64,000 nucleotides of DNA from JBBKWU01 sp037969035 (GTDB taxonomy: Bacteria; Pseudomonadota; Alphaproteobacteria; Micavibrionales; Micavibrionaceae): NCBI GenBank assembly GCA_037969035.1, contig JBBKWU010000021.1, forward strand, positions 1 through 64,000, written 5' to 3'. The notes below the pieces were generated by a model, which ran no database searches, was not told the DNA's origin, and saw only the letters and a program-made list of their open reading frames with translations. Both the position numbers and the translations under genes were made by a program. Shown here piece by piece: positions 33,433-43,574 of this stretch. Position 1 is the stretch's first letter; each line of letters begins with the position of its first letter.

Positions 33433-34050
33433 ATGACCAACCATAACACCACAGCCGCCGTTCAAAATGATTACGCCCGCCTTGCTGCAACATATGAGGC
33501 ACGATGGGCTGCGTTTTTGTCTGTGACCCGTGATTGGGTGATGGGGCATTTACCACAAACGCCACCACCGCAAAGCATCTTTGATTTTGGCTGCGGCACA
33601 GGTGTGATGCTGCAAAAACTTGGCACACGTTTTCCGGATGCCGCATTGACGGGGGTTGATATAAGCCCTGCAATGTTGGAAATCGCGGCACAAAACGCGC
33701 CGCAAGCAACCCTACTCTCCGATAAAAATCAGGTGACCACGCAACATGATCTGGTGCTGTCCTTAAATGTTTTACACCATTTGCCCGATGCCGCGGCGCA
33801 TCTCGAATTTTTGCGCGAACGCTGCGCCCAAGGCGGCACGATCATCCTTTGTGATTTTGCCATTGATGGCTTGAAAATGGGAATTGCCGAGCTTTACTGG
33901 CGCGTTGCTCATCCCGCGCATAACAGAGCTTATTCATCAAACCTGCTGCGGAATATGATCGAGAAAAAGGGACTGCGCATTCAGGCTCAATCCCTTTTAA
34001 AACCAGATAATTTTTGGCGACTACAAATCTACAAACTTACGAAACCGTAA
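33433..34050 (+). CDS. class I SAM-dependent methyltransferase, 205 aa
   Basis: A Rossmann-fold methyltransferase. The SAM-binding motif I is IFDFGCGTGVMLQKLG (about residues 55-70), followed by D-I-S-P-A-M-L-E-I-A and a motif IV-like L-S-L-N-V-L-H-H-L. Most resembles the small family of metabolite or biotin/malonyl methyltransferases. The substrate is not deducible. It is divergent from hpd; its 3' end overlaps the convergent membrane-protein gene by 14 bases. Confidence 0.82.
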   Translation: MTNHNTTAAVQNDYARLAATYEARWAAFLSVTRDWVMGHLPQTPPPQSIFDFGCGTGVMLQKLGTRFPDAALTGVDISPAMLEIAAQNAPQATLLSDKNQVTTQHDLVLSLNVLHHLPDAAAHLEFLRERCAQGGTIILCDFAIDGLKMGIAELYWRVAHPAHNRAYSSNLLRNMIEKKGLRIQAQSLLKPDNFWRLQIYKLTKP

Positions 34051-34435
34051 GTTTTTTATCCATATCGCGCATCAGATAAAGCGCAAGACACGCGGCCAGC
34101 ATCGGCCACGCCGCCCAAAACAGCATATTTTCAAACGGGTCTATATACATTTTCCATGCGGAAAAAGTTGAAACCGCATGCAGAAGGAACACAGCACCAT
34201 ACGTGATGCGTTTTTTAAAGCCCGCCATAAACGCGACAATCAATAATAATTCAGCCACCGCGATCCCCAACATCAAGCTTTCCGCCAACGAGGCAGGGAT
34301 AAGATAAAAGCTCTCATAAACACGCGCCGCATGTTCCACATTGAAAAACTTATCGAGCGTCCAAACCGCCATCACCATAAATACGCCGAGGCGCAATGAA
34401 AAAAGTGACCAGCCGATACGATCTTGATCTGTCAT
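34037..34435 (-). CDS. DoxX-like membrane protein, 132 aa
   Basis: A small inner-membrane protein with about four helices (approximately residues 10-30, 50-72, 78-95 and 104-122), which is the DoxX/DUF4870-like layout. The ATG at 34435 was chosen because an AAGAG lies upstream; an earlier in-frame start would add 24 polar residues. The motif F-x-E-x-x-L-L-I-x-A-F is common in DoxX members. The function is unknown. Confidence 0.6.
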   Translation of the reverse strand: MTDQDRIGWSLFSLRLGVFMVMAVWTLDKFFNVEHAARVYESFYLIPASLAESLMLGIAVAELLLIVAFMAGFKKRITYGAVFLLHAVSTFSAWKMYIDPFENMLFWAAWPMLAACLALYLMRDMDKKLTVS

Positions 34436-34506
34436 AAATTTACTCTTTCGCTTATAATATTTGATAGTAACATCGAATAAACTTACAACAGCACACGGAA
34501 ATATCA

Positions 34507-34842
34507 ATGAAAGACATGCATGATCTCAACGTTGCCAATTTGCGCCGCGAAGAAAAAGAAGAAAAGAAAATCAAAAAAATTATGGGACGCTGTGCCTTTG
34601 CGGCCGGTATCGGGATTGGTCTTTTCTTCCTGAAATTTTTGGTCATCCCCATGTTGGGCTTAGAAGATAACGAGGCCGCCGTCAAAGCCATAAGCGCCTT
34701 TTCGCTTTATCTCGTTTTCTATGGTGTCTCGCTCATTTTAATATTTGTTTTCAAACGTGATTTTGTGCTGAAGGCCAATATGATTATGAACTGGGTCGTG
34801 GTACCCCTGATCCTGACAAAGCTAGCGATGGATTTATTGTAA
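34507..34842 (+). CDS. hypothetical membrane protein, 111 aa
   Basis: A charged, probably cytoplasmic N-terminus (E/K-rich, about 1-28) is followed by hydrophobic helices around 30-55, 65-85 and 90-108. No recognised family. It sits between divergent genes and is followed by the glutamate dehydrogenase promoter region. The start ATG is 71 bases upstream of, and divergent to, the DoxX-like start. Confidence 0.6.
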   Translation: MKDMHDLNVANLRREEKEEKKIKKIMGRCAFAAGIGIGLFFLKFLVIPMLGLEDNEAAVKAISAFSLYLVFYGVSLILIFVFKRDFVLKANMIMNWVVVPLILTKLAMDLL

Positions 34843-34856
34843 ATCCCCTGTTTTCA

Positions 34857-34885
34857 TTGACGTTTTTGCCGTGCGGCGCACAATA
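34857..34885 (+). promoter_or_regulatory. candidate sigma-70 promoter of the glutamate dehydrogenase gene
   Basis: TTGACG (34857-34862) and ACAATA (34880-34885) are separated by 17 bases. The -35 is near-consensus; the -10 is a weaker match. It lies 109 bases ahead of the ATG at 34994. Visual match only. Confidence 0.3.
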
Positions 34886-34993
34886 AAATCATGCAGCTTA
34901 CGTCTTGCTGTTTTGTTTAATTAAGCTTAGGCTAATCAACAATATTTCGTGCACTGATATTTACGGTTTTTCTTACCGAGATTGCGATTTTCC

Positions 34994-37900
34994 ATGACCC
35001 ATAAACTGATTAAAGACGCTGAAAAAAATCTTCCTAAAAAAAGCTCCGCCGAGTTGAAGCATTTTATGAAGCTATTTTATGAAACCGTACCACCCGAAGA
35101 TGTGGCCATGATGGATAGCGCCATTATCGCCGAGACAGTGTCGGTTCATTGGACTCTTTTGAATGAATGTCGTGAATCTGGGGCGCGCATTAAAATACGT
35201 TCCCCCGAAATCTCCGAAGAAGATGGTGCTATTGGAACGACATATATTGATATCGTATCCGATGATATGGCCTTTATCGTGGATTCTGTGGCGGCGGAAA
35301 TCTCGCGCCATAGCAAAATCGTTCATCTTTTGATTCACCCGATCAACCGCGTTGATTACGATAAAAAAGGCGTTTTCAAAAAAGTTTTGGCACATGATGA
35401 TGAAAGCGGCCACGCCGTATCTCATATCCATATAGAGCTTGTCGGCGCGATGCCCGAAGTTCTTATGCAAGAGCTGGAAGCCGATATCAAAGCCATTATT
35501 AAGGACGTCAACTTTGCCACCCGCGACTGGCTGACCATGCGCGAGAAACTCCGCACCTGTCAAAAAGCGCTGAGCAAAGCACCGTCTTCTTACAGCAAAG
35601 AAGAAATCGATGAATATCTGTTCTTCCTTGAATATATGTATAACGACAATTTCACGCTGCTTGGTTACCGCGAATATAAATTCGTCGAAAAACAAGACAA
35701 AGTACAAAGTGTCACCGTTAAGGGCAAAAGCCTTGGCCTGTTCAGCAACGATATAAAGCCCGTTTACATCAATGACGAAACCGATGGTCTGCCGCAGGAT
35801 TTACAAATCAAGCGTCATAATCTCAAGCCGCTCAATATTTCAAAAGTAAACCGTCTGTCCACTGTTCATCGGCGCGTGCCGATGGATGCCGTTGCTGTGA
35901 AGCAATTCGATGACAAAGGCGAGGTCATCGGTGAATGTCTGTTCATCGGTTTGTTTACATCTGTAACCTATTCACGCTCCATACAAGACGTTCCGTTTTT
36001 AAGATGGAAAACCGACAATGTTGTTAAAAAATCAGGCTTTGAAAAAGGCAGCCACGACTATAAAGCCTTGCGCCATATTTTGGAAAAATATCCCCGTGAT
36101 GAGCTATTCCAAATCGAAATTGATGATCTCTTAAAAACCACCATCAGCATTATGCGCCTGCAAGAACGTCAACGCATTGCGCTTTATCTACGTCCTGATC
36201 CGTTTGGTCGTTTTATTTCCTGCCTTGTTTACATTCCGCGCGAACGTTATGACACGCGCCTACGCATTAAAATGCAGGATATTTTGGAAAAAGAACTCAA
36301 AGGCACAACAGGTAATTTCTATACCAGCCTTGACGACTCGCCACTGGCGCGGGTTTTATATTCCATACAAATCGATCAAACCAAAACACCAAAATACAAC
36401 GCCGAGAAAATCGAGAAGAAACTGCAAGAAGCTGGCCGTGTCTGGAGCGAGCGTTTAGAAGAAGCCCTCATCAGTACAAATGAGAACGAATCTCGCATTG
36501 CCATACTGGTGCATAAATTCGGGCATGCCTTCCCGACAGGATACCGCGAACATTACGAACCAAAACAGGCCGTATTTGACCTGCCAAAGCTTGAACTTGC
36601 GATGGAAACAGAACAAATCTCGATTGATTTATACAGCTCCAAAGACTGTAAAGATGGCCAGCTCCGTGTGAAAATTTATCACCGTAATACGCCGATACCG
36701 CTCTCTGCTATTTTGCCGATCCTTGAAAATATGGGCTTAGATGTCATTGCCGAGATGCCGTTTAAAATTAAACCAAATGGCGGGAAGAAAATTGTCTGGA
36801 TTCATGACTTCTTGGTGGGAACAGGCCGCAATAATTGTGCGCAAGATATCAAAGACATCAAAGCAGAATTTGAAGATGCACTGATAAACATTTGGCATCA
36901 ATCCACCAATAACGACCGCCTGAACAAACTGGTTATCGGCGCAGAAATGACATGGCGCGAAATCACAATTTTGCGCTGTTACTTACGATTCTTGCGCCAA
37001 GCGAAATATCCACTCAGCTTGAAATACACCGAAACATCGCTCACCAACCACCCGCAAATCAGCCGCTATCTGGTTGATCTGTTCTTTGCGCGTCACGACC
37101 CAAAACAACAAGAAAAATCGGCCGTTATTTGCGCCAGCCTTTTAGGCGCGATTGACCATGAACTTGAAAAAGTAAGCTCGCTCGATGAAGATCGTGTGTT
37201 GCGTAGTGTTCTCTCATTGATCGAGGCCACCGTCCGCACGAACTATTTCCAACCCGATAAAAACGGCGCGCCTAAAAATTATCTCTCCATGAAATTTGAA
37301 AGCGGCAAGATCACTGATCTTCCTGCACCGCGCCCATACCGCGAAATTTTTGTACTCTCGCCACGTGTCGAAGGTGTGCATTTGCGCGGTGATGTGATTG
37401 CCCGCGGCGGCTTGCGTTGGTCTGATCGCCACGAAGATTTCCGCACCGAAGTCCTTGGGCTTATGAAAGCGCAACAAGTGAAAAACTCCCTGATCGTGCC
37501 TATGGGTGCGAAAGGTGGATTTGTGATGAAACGTCCACCGACCGAAGGCGGGCGCGAAGCTTATCTTGCCGAAGGGATCGAATGTTACAAAACCTTCCTG
37601 CGTGGTTTGCTTGACATTACCGACAACCGCAAAGGCACCAAAGTCATACCGCCGGAAAATGTTGTCCGCCATGATGGTGATGATCCGTATTTGGTTGTTG
37701 CCGCCGATAAGGGCACCGCGACATTCTCAGATATAGCCAACAGCCTTTCACTTGAGTACGGGCATTGGCTCGGCGATGCGTTTGCATCGGGTGGCTCGGC
37801 TGGTTACGACCACAAAAAAATGGGAATCACCGCGCGCGGCGCGTGGGAATCCGTAAAACGCCATTTCCGTGAGCTAAGCCACAACATTCAAGAACAGGAC

Positions 37901-39811
37901 TTCGAAGTCATTGGCGTTGGAGACATGGGCGGCGATGTCTTTGGTAACGGCATGATTTTATCCGAGCACACAAAGCTCGTTGGTGCGTTTAACCACCTAC
38001 ATATTTTCTGTGACCCGAGCCCCGATACGGCCAAAACATTCAAAGAGCGCAAACGTCTATTTGATAACGTCAAAGGTTGGGATGCCTATAATACCGCGCT
38101 CCTCTCCGAAGGTGGGCGTATATTCTCCCGCAGTGAGAAAAATTTGCAGCTTACACCGCAAATCCAAGCCAAATTTGGCCTTGAAAAAACACACTGCACA
38201 CCGAATGAACTCATGCGCGCGATGCTTCTGACCCGTACAGATTTGCTGTGGTTTGGTGGTATTGGCACGTATATCAAAGCCTCAAGCGAAACCCACGCCG
38301 ATGTTGGTGACAAAGGCAATGATGCCATCCGCGTTGATGCGAAAGAACTAAAAGCGCGTGTTTTGGGCGAAGGCGCAAATCTTGCCATCACCCAGCGCGG
38401 TCGTATCGAATTTGCCCAGCACGGTGGCAAGGTCAATGCTGATTTCATCGATAACTCAGGCGGTGTGAACTCATCCGACGTTGAGGTTAATATCAAGATT
38501 TTGTTGGCTGATGTCATGCGTCACAAGCACCACAATATGACGCTGGCAAAGCGGAACAAGCTGCTTGAGAAAATGACAGAAGAAGTCTCACAAATCGTTC
38601 TTTACAACAGCTATCAACAAGCCCAAGGCATTAGCCTCATGGAAATGAACGCGGCGGAATTTTTGCCAAAACAAGAGCGTTACATACACACGCTTGAGCG
38701 TTCCGAAGGCCTAAACCGCGAACTTGAAGGCTTGCCAAATGATGATGAAATCGAAGAGCGCAAGAAAAACGGTAAGGGTCTGACAAGACCTGAGCTCAGC
38801 GTTCTGCAAGCTTATTCGAAAATTTCATATTCTCGGACTTTGCTGAAAAGCGATATCCCAGAGCTCGAAGAAATCGAAGACCGCTGGCTGTTTGAATATT
38901 TCCCGCATCCATTGCGCAAGAAATATGAATCAGAAATCCGCCATCACCGTCTGCGCCGTGAAATCATGGCGACCAGTATTGCGATGGGCGTTATCAACCG
39001 CATGGGCCCTGCGTTTGTTGAAGATTTGGCGAATAAAACAGGCGCGACATATGCCGAGATTACCAAAGCCTATATTATCGTGCGTGAATCATTTAGCCTG
39101 CGTGATCTGTGGAAGCAGATCGAAAATCTGGATAATACCGTCCCTGCGCAAGTACAGCTCCGCGCGATGAAAGATATCGCAAACATGGTGCGTCGTGAAA
39201 CGCTTTGGTTCTTAACGCGCCTTGGTCGTCCGCCGGAAATCAAAAAAGATTACCAACAATTCAACTCGGGCATTAAAGAGCTGCGCCGTAAAATCGATAA
39301 AGTTGTGTCCGAAGACATACAAAGCGCGATTGAACAACGAACACACGCCAACCTTGCCGATGGTCTGCCGCAAGAGCTTGCGCACCAGATTGCGCTTATC
39401 CCGACATTGGGTGCAGCGTGCGATATCATCCGTATTAGCCGTGATTGCGGTGCCGATATCGGCCACACCGCGCGCGTATATTACGGTTTGAACAGCCACT
39501 TCCATCTCAATTGGATGCGCAAGCAAGCCCGTTTCATGGACGCCCATGATCGTTGGTCAGCCGAAGCACTCAATAGCTTGATCGAGCAGCTATATCAATG
39601 TCAGGCACTCCTAACCGCCAAGCTTTTGAACGACATGCTCAAGAACGGCAAAAAACCAGGCAAGAACACCATTGATGAATGGTTGGCCTTGCAAGGCGGA
39701 CAGCTAGAGCAAATCCGTCCGTTTTTTGCCGCGATGCGTAAATCGGGGAGTCTTGACCTTCCGATGCTCGTCATTGCAGTGCAAAAGCTGCAAAGCCTGT
39801 ATAACGGTTAA
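34994..39811 (+). CDS. NAD-dependent glutamate dehydrogenase, large type (about 1605 aa)
   Basis: Converts glutamate to 2-oxoglutarate and ammonia with NAD. This is the roughly 180-kDa bacterial form (GDH180/L-GDH) seen in alphaproteobacteria, Pseudomonas and actinobacteria. The N-terminal half is the regulatory ACT-like region. The catalytic core has V-P-M-G-A-K-G-G-F-V-M-K (near residue 840) with the substrate-binding lysines, then H-D-G-D-D-P-Y-L-V-V-A-A-D-K-G-T-A-T-F-S-D and the dinucleotide-binding G-V-G-D-M-G-G-D-V-F-G-N-G-M. A long helical C-terminal region follows. No truncation. The start ATG was taken because an upstream TTG would add only four residues; the ribosome binding site is poor. 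Confidence 0.94.
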   Translation: MTHKLIKDAEKNLPKKSSAELKHFMKLFYETVPPEDVAMMDSAIIAETVSVHWTLLNECRESGARIKIRSPEISEEDGAIGTTYIDIVSDDMAFIVDSVAAEISRHSKIVHLLIHPINRVDYDKKGVFKKVLAHDDESGHAVSHIHIELVGAMPEVLMQELEADIKAIIKDVNFATRDWLTMREKLRTCQKALSKAPSSYSKEEIDEYLFFLEYMYNDNFTLLGYREYKFVEKQDKVQSVTVKGKSLGLFSNDIKPVYINDETDGLPQDLQIKRHNLKPLNISKVNRLSTVHRRVPMDAVAVKQFDDKGEVIGECLFIGLFTSVTYSRSIQDVPFLRWKTDNVVKKSGFEKGSHDYKALRHILEKYPRDELFQIEIDDLLKTTISIMRLQERQRIALYLRPDPFGRFISCLVYIPRERYDTRLRIKMQDILEKELKGTTGNFYTSLDDSPLARVLYSIQIDQTKTPKYNAEKIEKKLQEAGRVWSERLEEALISTNENESRIAILVHKFGHAFPTGYREHYEPKQAVFDLPKLELAMETEQISIDLYSSKDCKDGQLRVKIYHRNTPIPLSAILPILENMGLDVIAEMPFKIKPNGGKKIVWIHDFLVGTGRNNCAQDIKDIKAEFEDALINIWHQSTNNDRLNKLVIGAEMTWREITILRCYLRFLRQAKYPLSLKYTETSLTNHPQISRYLVDLFFARHDPKQQEKSAVICASLLGAIDHELEKVSSLDEDRVLRSVLSLIEATVRTNYFQPDKNGAPKNYLSMKFESGKITDLPAPRPYREIFVLSPRVEGVHLRGDVIARGGLRWSDRHEDFRTEVLGLMKAQQVKNSLIVPMGAKGGFVMKRPPTEGGREAYLAEGIECYKTFLRGLLDITDNRKGTKVIPPENVVRHDGDDPYLVVAADKGTATFSDIANSLSLEYGHWLGDAFASGGSAGYDHKKMGITARGAWESVKRHFRELSHNIQEQDFEVIGVGDMGGDVFGNGMILSEHTKLVGAFNHLHIFCDPSPDTAKTFKERKRLFDNVKGWDAYNTALLSEGGRIFSRSEKNLQLTPQIQAKFGLEKTHCTPNELMRAMLLTRTDLLWFGGIGTYIKASSETHADVGDKGNDAIRVDAKELKARVLGEGANLAITQRGRIEFAQHGGKVNADFIDNSGGVNSSDVEVNIKILLADVMRHKHHNMTLAKRNKLLEKMTEEVSQIVLYNSYQQAQGISLMEMNAAEFLPKQERYIHTLERSEGLNRELEGLPNDDEIEERKKNGKGLTRPELSVLQAYSKISYSRTLLKSDIPELEEIEDRWLFEYFPHPLRKKYESEIRHHRLRREIMATSIAMGVINRMGPAFVEDLANKTGATYAEITKAYIIVRESFSLRDLWKQIENLDNTVPAQVQLRAMKDIANMVRRETLWFLTRLGRPPEIKKDYQQFNSGIKELRRKIDKVVSEDIQSAIEQRTHANLADGLPQELAHQIALIPTLGAACDIIRISRDCGADIGHTARVYYGLNSHFHLNWMRKQARFMDAHDRWSAEALNSLIEQLYQCQALLTAKLLNDMLKNGKKPGKNTIDEWLALQGGQLEQIRPFFAAMRKSGSLDLPMLVIAVQKLQSLYNG

Positions 39812-39881
39812 TATTTTTATTTACAGAAGTCCTGCTTATGGGCTACCCTATTTTTAAATAAAAACAAAAGGTACAGGGTTA

Positions 39882-40838
39882 ATGTTTGTAAAAAGAGAAT
39901 TCAAAGCAGGTGCGGCAGATATTGGTCGCTATAAGAACTACCAACTCGATTGGGCGCTTGAGTTTTTACGCGGCAATGTTCGTGTATTCGAAGAACATCC
40001 AGAATTCGGCGATGACGAAAGTTTTCATCTTTATGTTGAGCCGAACTTAGAAACACTTAAATCCATAGATTTGGTTCCGAACGTAAAGGATCGTGAAACC
40101 TTGCGTCCTTATTATGATGATGCCGCCAGACCGAAAGGCTTCTTTCTCGGTCCCTATGCAAGCCTTGATGAAATCGAAGAAGGCGTTCATATGATGGAAC
40201 CCTATTTCATTGATATCTTGTCTGAAAAAGGCGCGGAAAAGCGTATTTTAAAGACCTTCGCCAATCGAAAATTACAACTTATCCCTACAACAAATACAAC
40301 TGAAGAATCATTCACCAATGCGCTTTTAACCGCGCGTGATCGCGAGATTTTAGTGGCCTTAAAACAAGGCAAAAACATTCCGTTTGAGCAAATGGTCGGA
40401 CGCGTCTTTCGCAATTTAGCAAACGCCCTTGGCGTGAACTACCACATTCAACAGGAAAAAATTGATGGTGCCAAAAACGCTTCTGCTGTGACCTTCACTT
40501 ATGAAGGTTTGGGCGGGTTTCGTTTTGAAAACAAAGGCGAAGGACAGCCTGTCGGTTTGACCCGTTATAGCTATGGCGGCAACAAACAATTCGGTGGTGG
40601 CGCGGATTACTTTGTCACCTTCGAAGGCGAAGCAACGGCTGATAACATGCAGAAAAAAGTGTTTAACTGGCTGATTGACGCTATGATGGATGTCTCGCCC
40701 GAACGCTTACAATCCGAACATGATTACGAGAGCTTTGTTAAAAACCGCAAACGCGCTGCTGATCAATTTTACGGCAAAGTCAGTGAAGGAAGTGGGCAAC
40801 GTCAAACCACGACAGGCATCGTTCTAAAGCTTCTATAA
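39882..40838 (+). CDS. unknown protein, 318 aa
   Basis: I do not recognise a family. A mixed alpha/beta protein, rich in charged residues, without a signal peptide. It has an N-terminal domain (about 1-140), a helical middle with the segment G-K-N-I-P-F-E-Q-M-V-G-R-V-F-R (about 165-180), and a Gly-rich beta stretch (F-T-Y-E-G-L-G-G-F-R-F and S-Y-G-G-N-K-Q-F-G-G-G, about 210-255). It ends in a basic helix. It follows the glutamate dehydrogenase on the same strand by 70 bases with its own GGG-type ribosome binding site, so it may be co-transcribed. Confidence 0.55.
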   Translation: MFVKREFKAGAADIGRYKNYQLDWALEFLRGNVRVFEEHPEFGDDESFHLYVEPNLETLKSIDLVPNVKDRETLRPYYDDAARPKGFFLGPYASLDEIEEGVHMMEPYFIDILSEKGAEKRILKTFANRKLQLIPTTNTTEESFTNALLTARDREILVALKQGKNIPFEQMVGRVFRNLANALGVNYHIQQEKIDGAKNASAVTFTYEGLGGFRFENKGEGQPVGLTRYSYGGNKQFGGGADYFVTFEGEATADNMQKKVFNWLIDAMMDVSPERLQSEHDYESFVKNRKRAADQFYGKVSEGSGQRQTTTGIVLKLL

Positions 40839-40843
40839 CTCAA

Positions 40844-41746
40844 CTAAATCATCGCTGCGGCAAGCAAGATCAAACCAAAATCACGGTTTGATCGGAATAT
40901 TTTCAATGCGCTCGCAGGGTCAGTTCTATCCCAGTTTTTAAGCTGCCATGTGAAATGATACGCCCCGCCCATCAGAACAATCAGCGATAAATACCCTGCG
41001 CCTGCCATAACAAACGCCAACGCAAAGAGGAAGAACGCAGCGCCATAAAACATCTTCACGGCCTTTTCTGCGCGCTCACCAAGCCAAAGCACGCTTGATT
41101 TAATCCCGACCATCGCGTCATCGTCTTTGTCCTGATCCGCATAAATCGTGTCATAGCCCAGCGTCCAACATATCCCACCGATATAAAGCAAAAGCGACGA
41201 AATGCTAACCGTGCCGTTCACCGCAGCCCATCCCATAAGCGCGCCAAAGTTAAATATAATGCCCAAGAAAAATTGCGGCCACCACGTGATGCGCTTCATC
41301 AACGGATAGGTAATCATCAACGGCACCGTCAAAAATCCGAGCAATATCGTTACCAAATGCGTTTGCAGCAATATCGCAAAGCCAAGCATCAACAAAACAC
41401 AGGTGAAAATAATCGCGCGTTTTACACTGACCGCGCCTGATGCAATCGGTCGTGCGGCGGTGCGTTTGACTTTTTTATCAAGATCACGATCCCAAATATC
41501 ATTCATCACGCAACCCGCGCCACGCATCAAAACAGCCCCAATGGTGAATAAAAACACCAAATAAATATCATCCGCGTTCAACGCCCACAATCCGCCCGAG
41601 GCCAGCATAATCGCCCATAACCCCGGCAACAGCAAAAGCCACGTGCCAATCGGACGATCAAGCCGCATCAGGTAATAATACGGTTTTACCTGTTCAGGTA
41701 ATTTTTCGATGATCCAACCATTTTTTTTGATGTCTGTGTGCGTCAT
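40844..41746 (-). CDS. ubiA: 4-hydroxybenzoate polyprenyltransferase UbiA
   Basis: An integral-membrane prenyltransferase of ubiquinone biosynthesis that couples a polyprenyl chain to 4-hydroxybenzoate. Both Asp-rich motifs are present: N-D-I-W-D-R-D-L-D (about residue 90) and Y-A-D-Q-D-K-D-D-D (about residue 210). The usual eight to nine helices lie around them, and R-L-D-R-P-I-G-T-W is the family N-terminal box. At 300 residues it is normal. Divergent from rsmE; the two starts are about 19 bases apart. Confidence 0.93.
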   Translation of the reverse strand: MTHTDIKKNGWIIEKLPEQVKPYYYLMRLDRPIGTWLLLLPGLWAIMLASGGLWALNADDIYLVFLFTIGAVLMRGAGCVMNDIWDRDLDKKVKRTAARPIASGAVSVKRAIIFTCVLLMLGFAILLQTHLVTILLGFLTVPLMITYPLMKRITWWPQFFLGIIFNFGALMGWAAVNGTVSISSLLLYIGGICWTLGYDTIYADQDKDDDAMVGIKSSVLWLGERAEKAVKMFYGAAFFLFALAFVMAGAGYLSLIVLMGGAYHFTWQLKNWDRTDPASALKIFRSNRDFGLILLAAAMI

Positions 41747-41764
41747 TGTGCTATTTATTATTCC

Positions 41765-42481
41765 ATGAGTATTTTAAAAGATTATATAAAGTGTCCGCGC
41801 CTTTATGTCGAGGATGATCTAATCGGCGAGACCGAGATTATCATACATGATATGCAAACGCATTATCTGAAAAATGTGCTGCGGAAAAATGAAGGCGATC
41901 AATTGCGCCTGTTCAACGGACGGCACGGGGAATGGATTGCCAACATTACAAACATTTCGAAAAAGCAAACCTGCGCCATATTATCAGAGAATTTAAAAGA
42001 GCAACCCACGCGCGAACACCGTATTCATCTTCTGTTTTCGCCGATCAAAAAAAACCGCATGGATATGTTGATCGAAAAAGCAGTCGAGTTGGGCGCGACA
42101 GATTTACACCCCATTATCACGCAAAACACAGAAAACCGTAAACTCAACCAAGACCGCCTTCTCGCGCAAATCATCGAAGCCGCCGAGCAATGCGAACGCC
42201 TTGACCTGCCTGCGCTACATCCTGAACTGCCCTTGAAAAAGCTTCTGGAAGGTTGGAATGCGCCGCAAGCATTATTCGTTGCGTTAGAACGTGCACCAAA
42301 CACAATGCACCTTGCCCGCGCCACAGACCACGCCTACATCCTCATCGGCCCCGAGGGCGGCTTCACAGAGCAAGAACAAGAATTAATGCTCGGCCATAAC
42401 GCCGTGACCGCCATTTCCTTGGGTGAACATATATTACGCGCGGAAACTGCGGCACTAAAAGCCCTCAGCCTCCTTTCGTAA
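41765..42481 (+). CDS. rsmE: 16S rRNA m3U1498 methyltransferase RsmE
   Basis: A SPOUT-superfamily methyltransferase that modifies U1498 of 16S rRNA. The N-terminal PUA-like domain contains H-Y-L-x-x-V-L-R. The catalytic domain has V-E-L-G-A-T-D-L-H-P-I, I-L-I-G-P-E-G-G-F-T-E-Q-E and the trefoil-knot end S-L-G-E-H-I-L-R-A-E-T-A. The protein has 238 residues. The start is the ATG at 41765; a GTG nine codons earlier would overlap the ubiA gene. Confidence 0.93.
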   Translation: MSILKDYIKCPRLYVEDDLIGETEIIIHDMQTHYLKNVLRKNEGDQLRLFNGRHGEWIANITNISKKQTCAILSENLKEQPTREHRIHLLFSPIKKNRMDMLIEKAVELGATDLHPIITQNTENRKLNQDRLLAQIIEAAEQCERLDLPALHPELPLKKLLEGWNAPQALFVALERAPNTMHLARATDHAYILIGPEGGFTEQEQELMLGHNAVTAISLGEHILRAETAALKALSLLS

Positions 42482-42642
42482 ATGTAAATTCACGGCACAT
42501 CCTGAAATAATGGTGACAAAACAGCAACATCATAGAAAATATTACACAATTCCTTCTTGCCTGCGCTAAATTTTAGGGCTAAGAATTACAACATAAACAA
42601 ATCAGCTAAGCTGGTTTTGTGATTCATTTATAAATGTAAAGA

Positions 42643-43512
42643 ATGGCGTATTTAATGACTCAATTTAATAAATTTCTGGCACTTGCCGCATTGGTTTTAA
42701 CAGGCGCAGTCGCTTTTTCATGTCCCGCATTGGCAGACACTCTTCCACATAACTGGCAATTGGGATTACAAGAGCCTGTTACACCTGTGGCTCAGCGCAT
42801 TCAAGATTTCCACACGACACTTCTTTACATCATTACCGTCATTACCGTTTTTGTAACGCTTTTAATGTTTTATGTTTTTATCCGTTTCAACAAACGTTCA
42901 AACCCGAAACCTTCAACAACCACACATAATGTTGCGCTCGAAATCGCATGGACCGTTATTCCTGTTCTAATTTTGATCGCAATTGTTGTGCCGTCTATGA
43001 AGCTTCTTTATTACGGCGACCGCACAGCAGAGCCAGAAATGACATTGAAGGTCACTGGTTACCAATGGAATTGGGGCTATGAGTATCCTGATAACGATAA
43101 CGTCAACTTCTTGTCTTACTTGGTTGCTGAGGAAGATATTGATCCTGCGAAAAACCAAGTGCGTTTGCTTTCTACAGACAACCCCGTTGTTCTACCGATT
43201 GACACAAACATTCAGGTTCTTGTCACAGCAGCAGACGTTCTGCACGCGTGGGCGGTTCCTGCGTTTGGCGTGAAGACAGATGCCGTACCTGGTCGCATAA
43301 ATGAAACTTGGGTGCGTATTACAAAGCCCGGCGTTTACTACGGTCAATGTTCTGAGATTTGCGGGAAAGATCACGGCTTTATGCCGATCGAAGTTCACGC
43401 CGTGACCAAAGAAGAGTTTCAAGAATGGTTAGAAACCGCAAAAGAAAAGTTTTCATCCAACACCAGTTTTGACGCACCAGTAAATTACGCCTTGCTAGAC
43501 ACCAGCAAATAA
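42643..43512 (+). CDS. coxB: cytochrome c oxidase subunit II
   Basis: The CuA-bearing subunit of an aa3-type terminal oxidase. A cleavable or anchoring N-terminal hydrophobic segment (about 12-30) is followed by two transmembrane helices (about 60-85 and 105-128). The periplasmic CuA domain has the ligands His in V-L-H-A-W and the C-S-E-I-C-G-K-D-H-x-x-M motif (about residues 240-251). The W-x-W-G-Y-E-Y aromatic patch for electron entry is also present. It heads the oxidase operon. An in-frame ATG four codons later is an alternative start. Confidence 0.95.
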   Translation: MAYLMTQFNKFLALAALVLTGAVAFSCPALADTLPHNWQLGLQEPVTPVAQRIQDFHTTLLYIITVITVFVTLLMFYVFIRFNKRSNPKPSTTTHNVALEIAWTVIPVLILIAIVVPSMKLLYYGDRTAEPEMTLKVTGYQWNWGYEYPDNDNVNFLSYLVAEEDIDPAKNQVRLLSTDNPVVLPIDTNIQVLVTAADVLHAWAVPAFGVKTDAVPGRINETWVRITKPGVYYGQCSEICGKDHGFMPIEVHAVTKEEFQEWLETAKEKFSSNTSFDAPVNYALLDTSK

Positions 43513-43574
43513 CAGGCACAACAACCCGATAAACAACCCGATAGATAATATTTATTAATCCGAGGACGCATAAA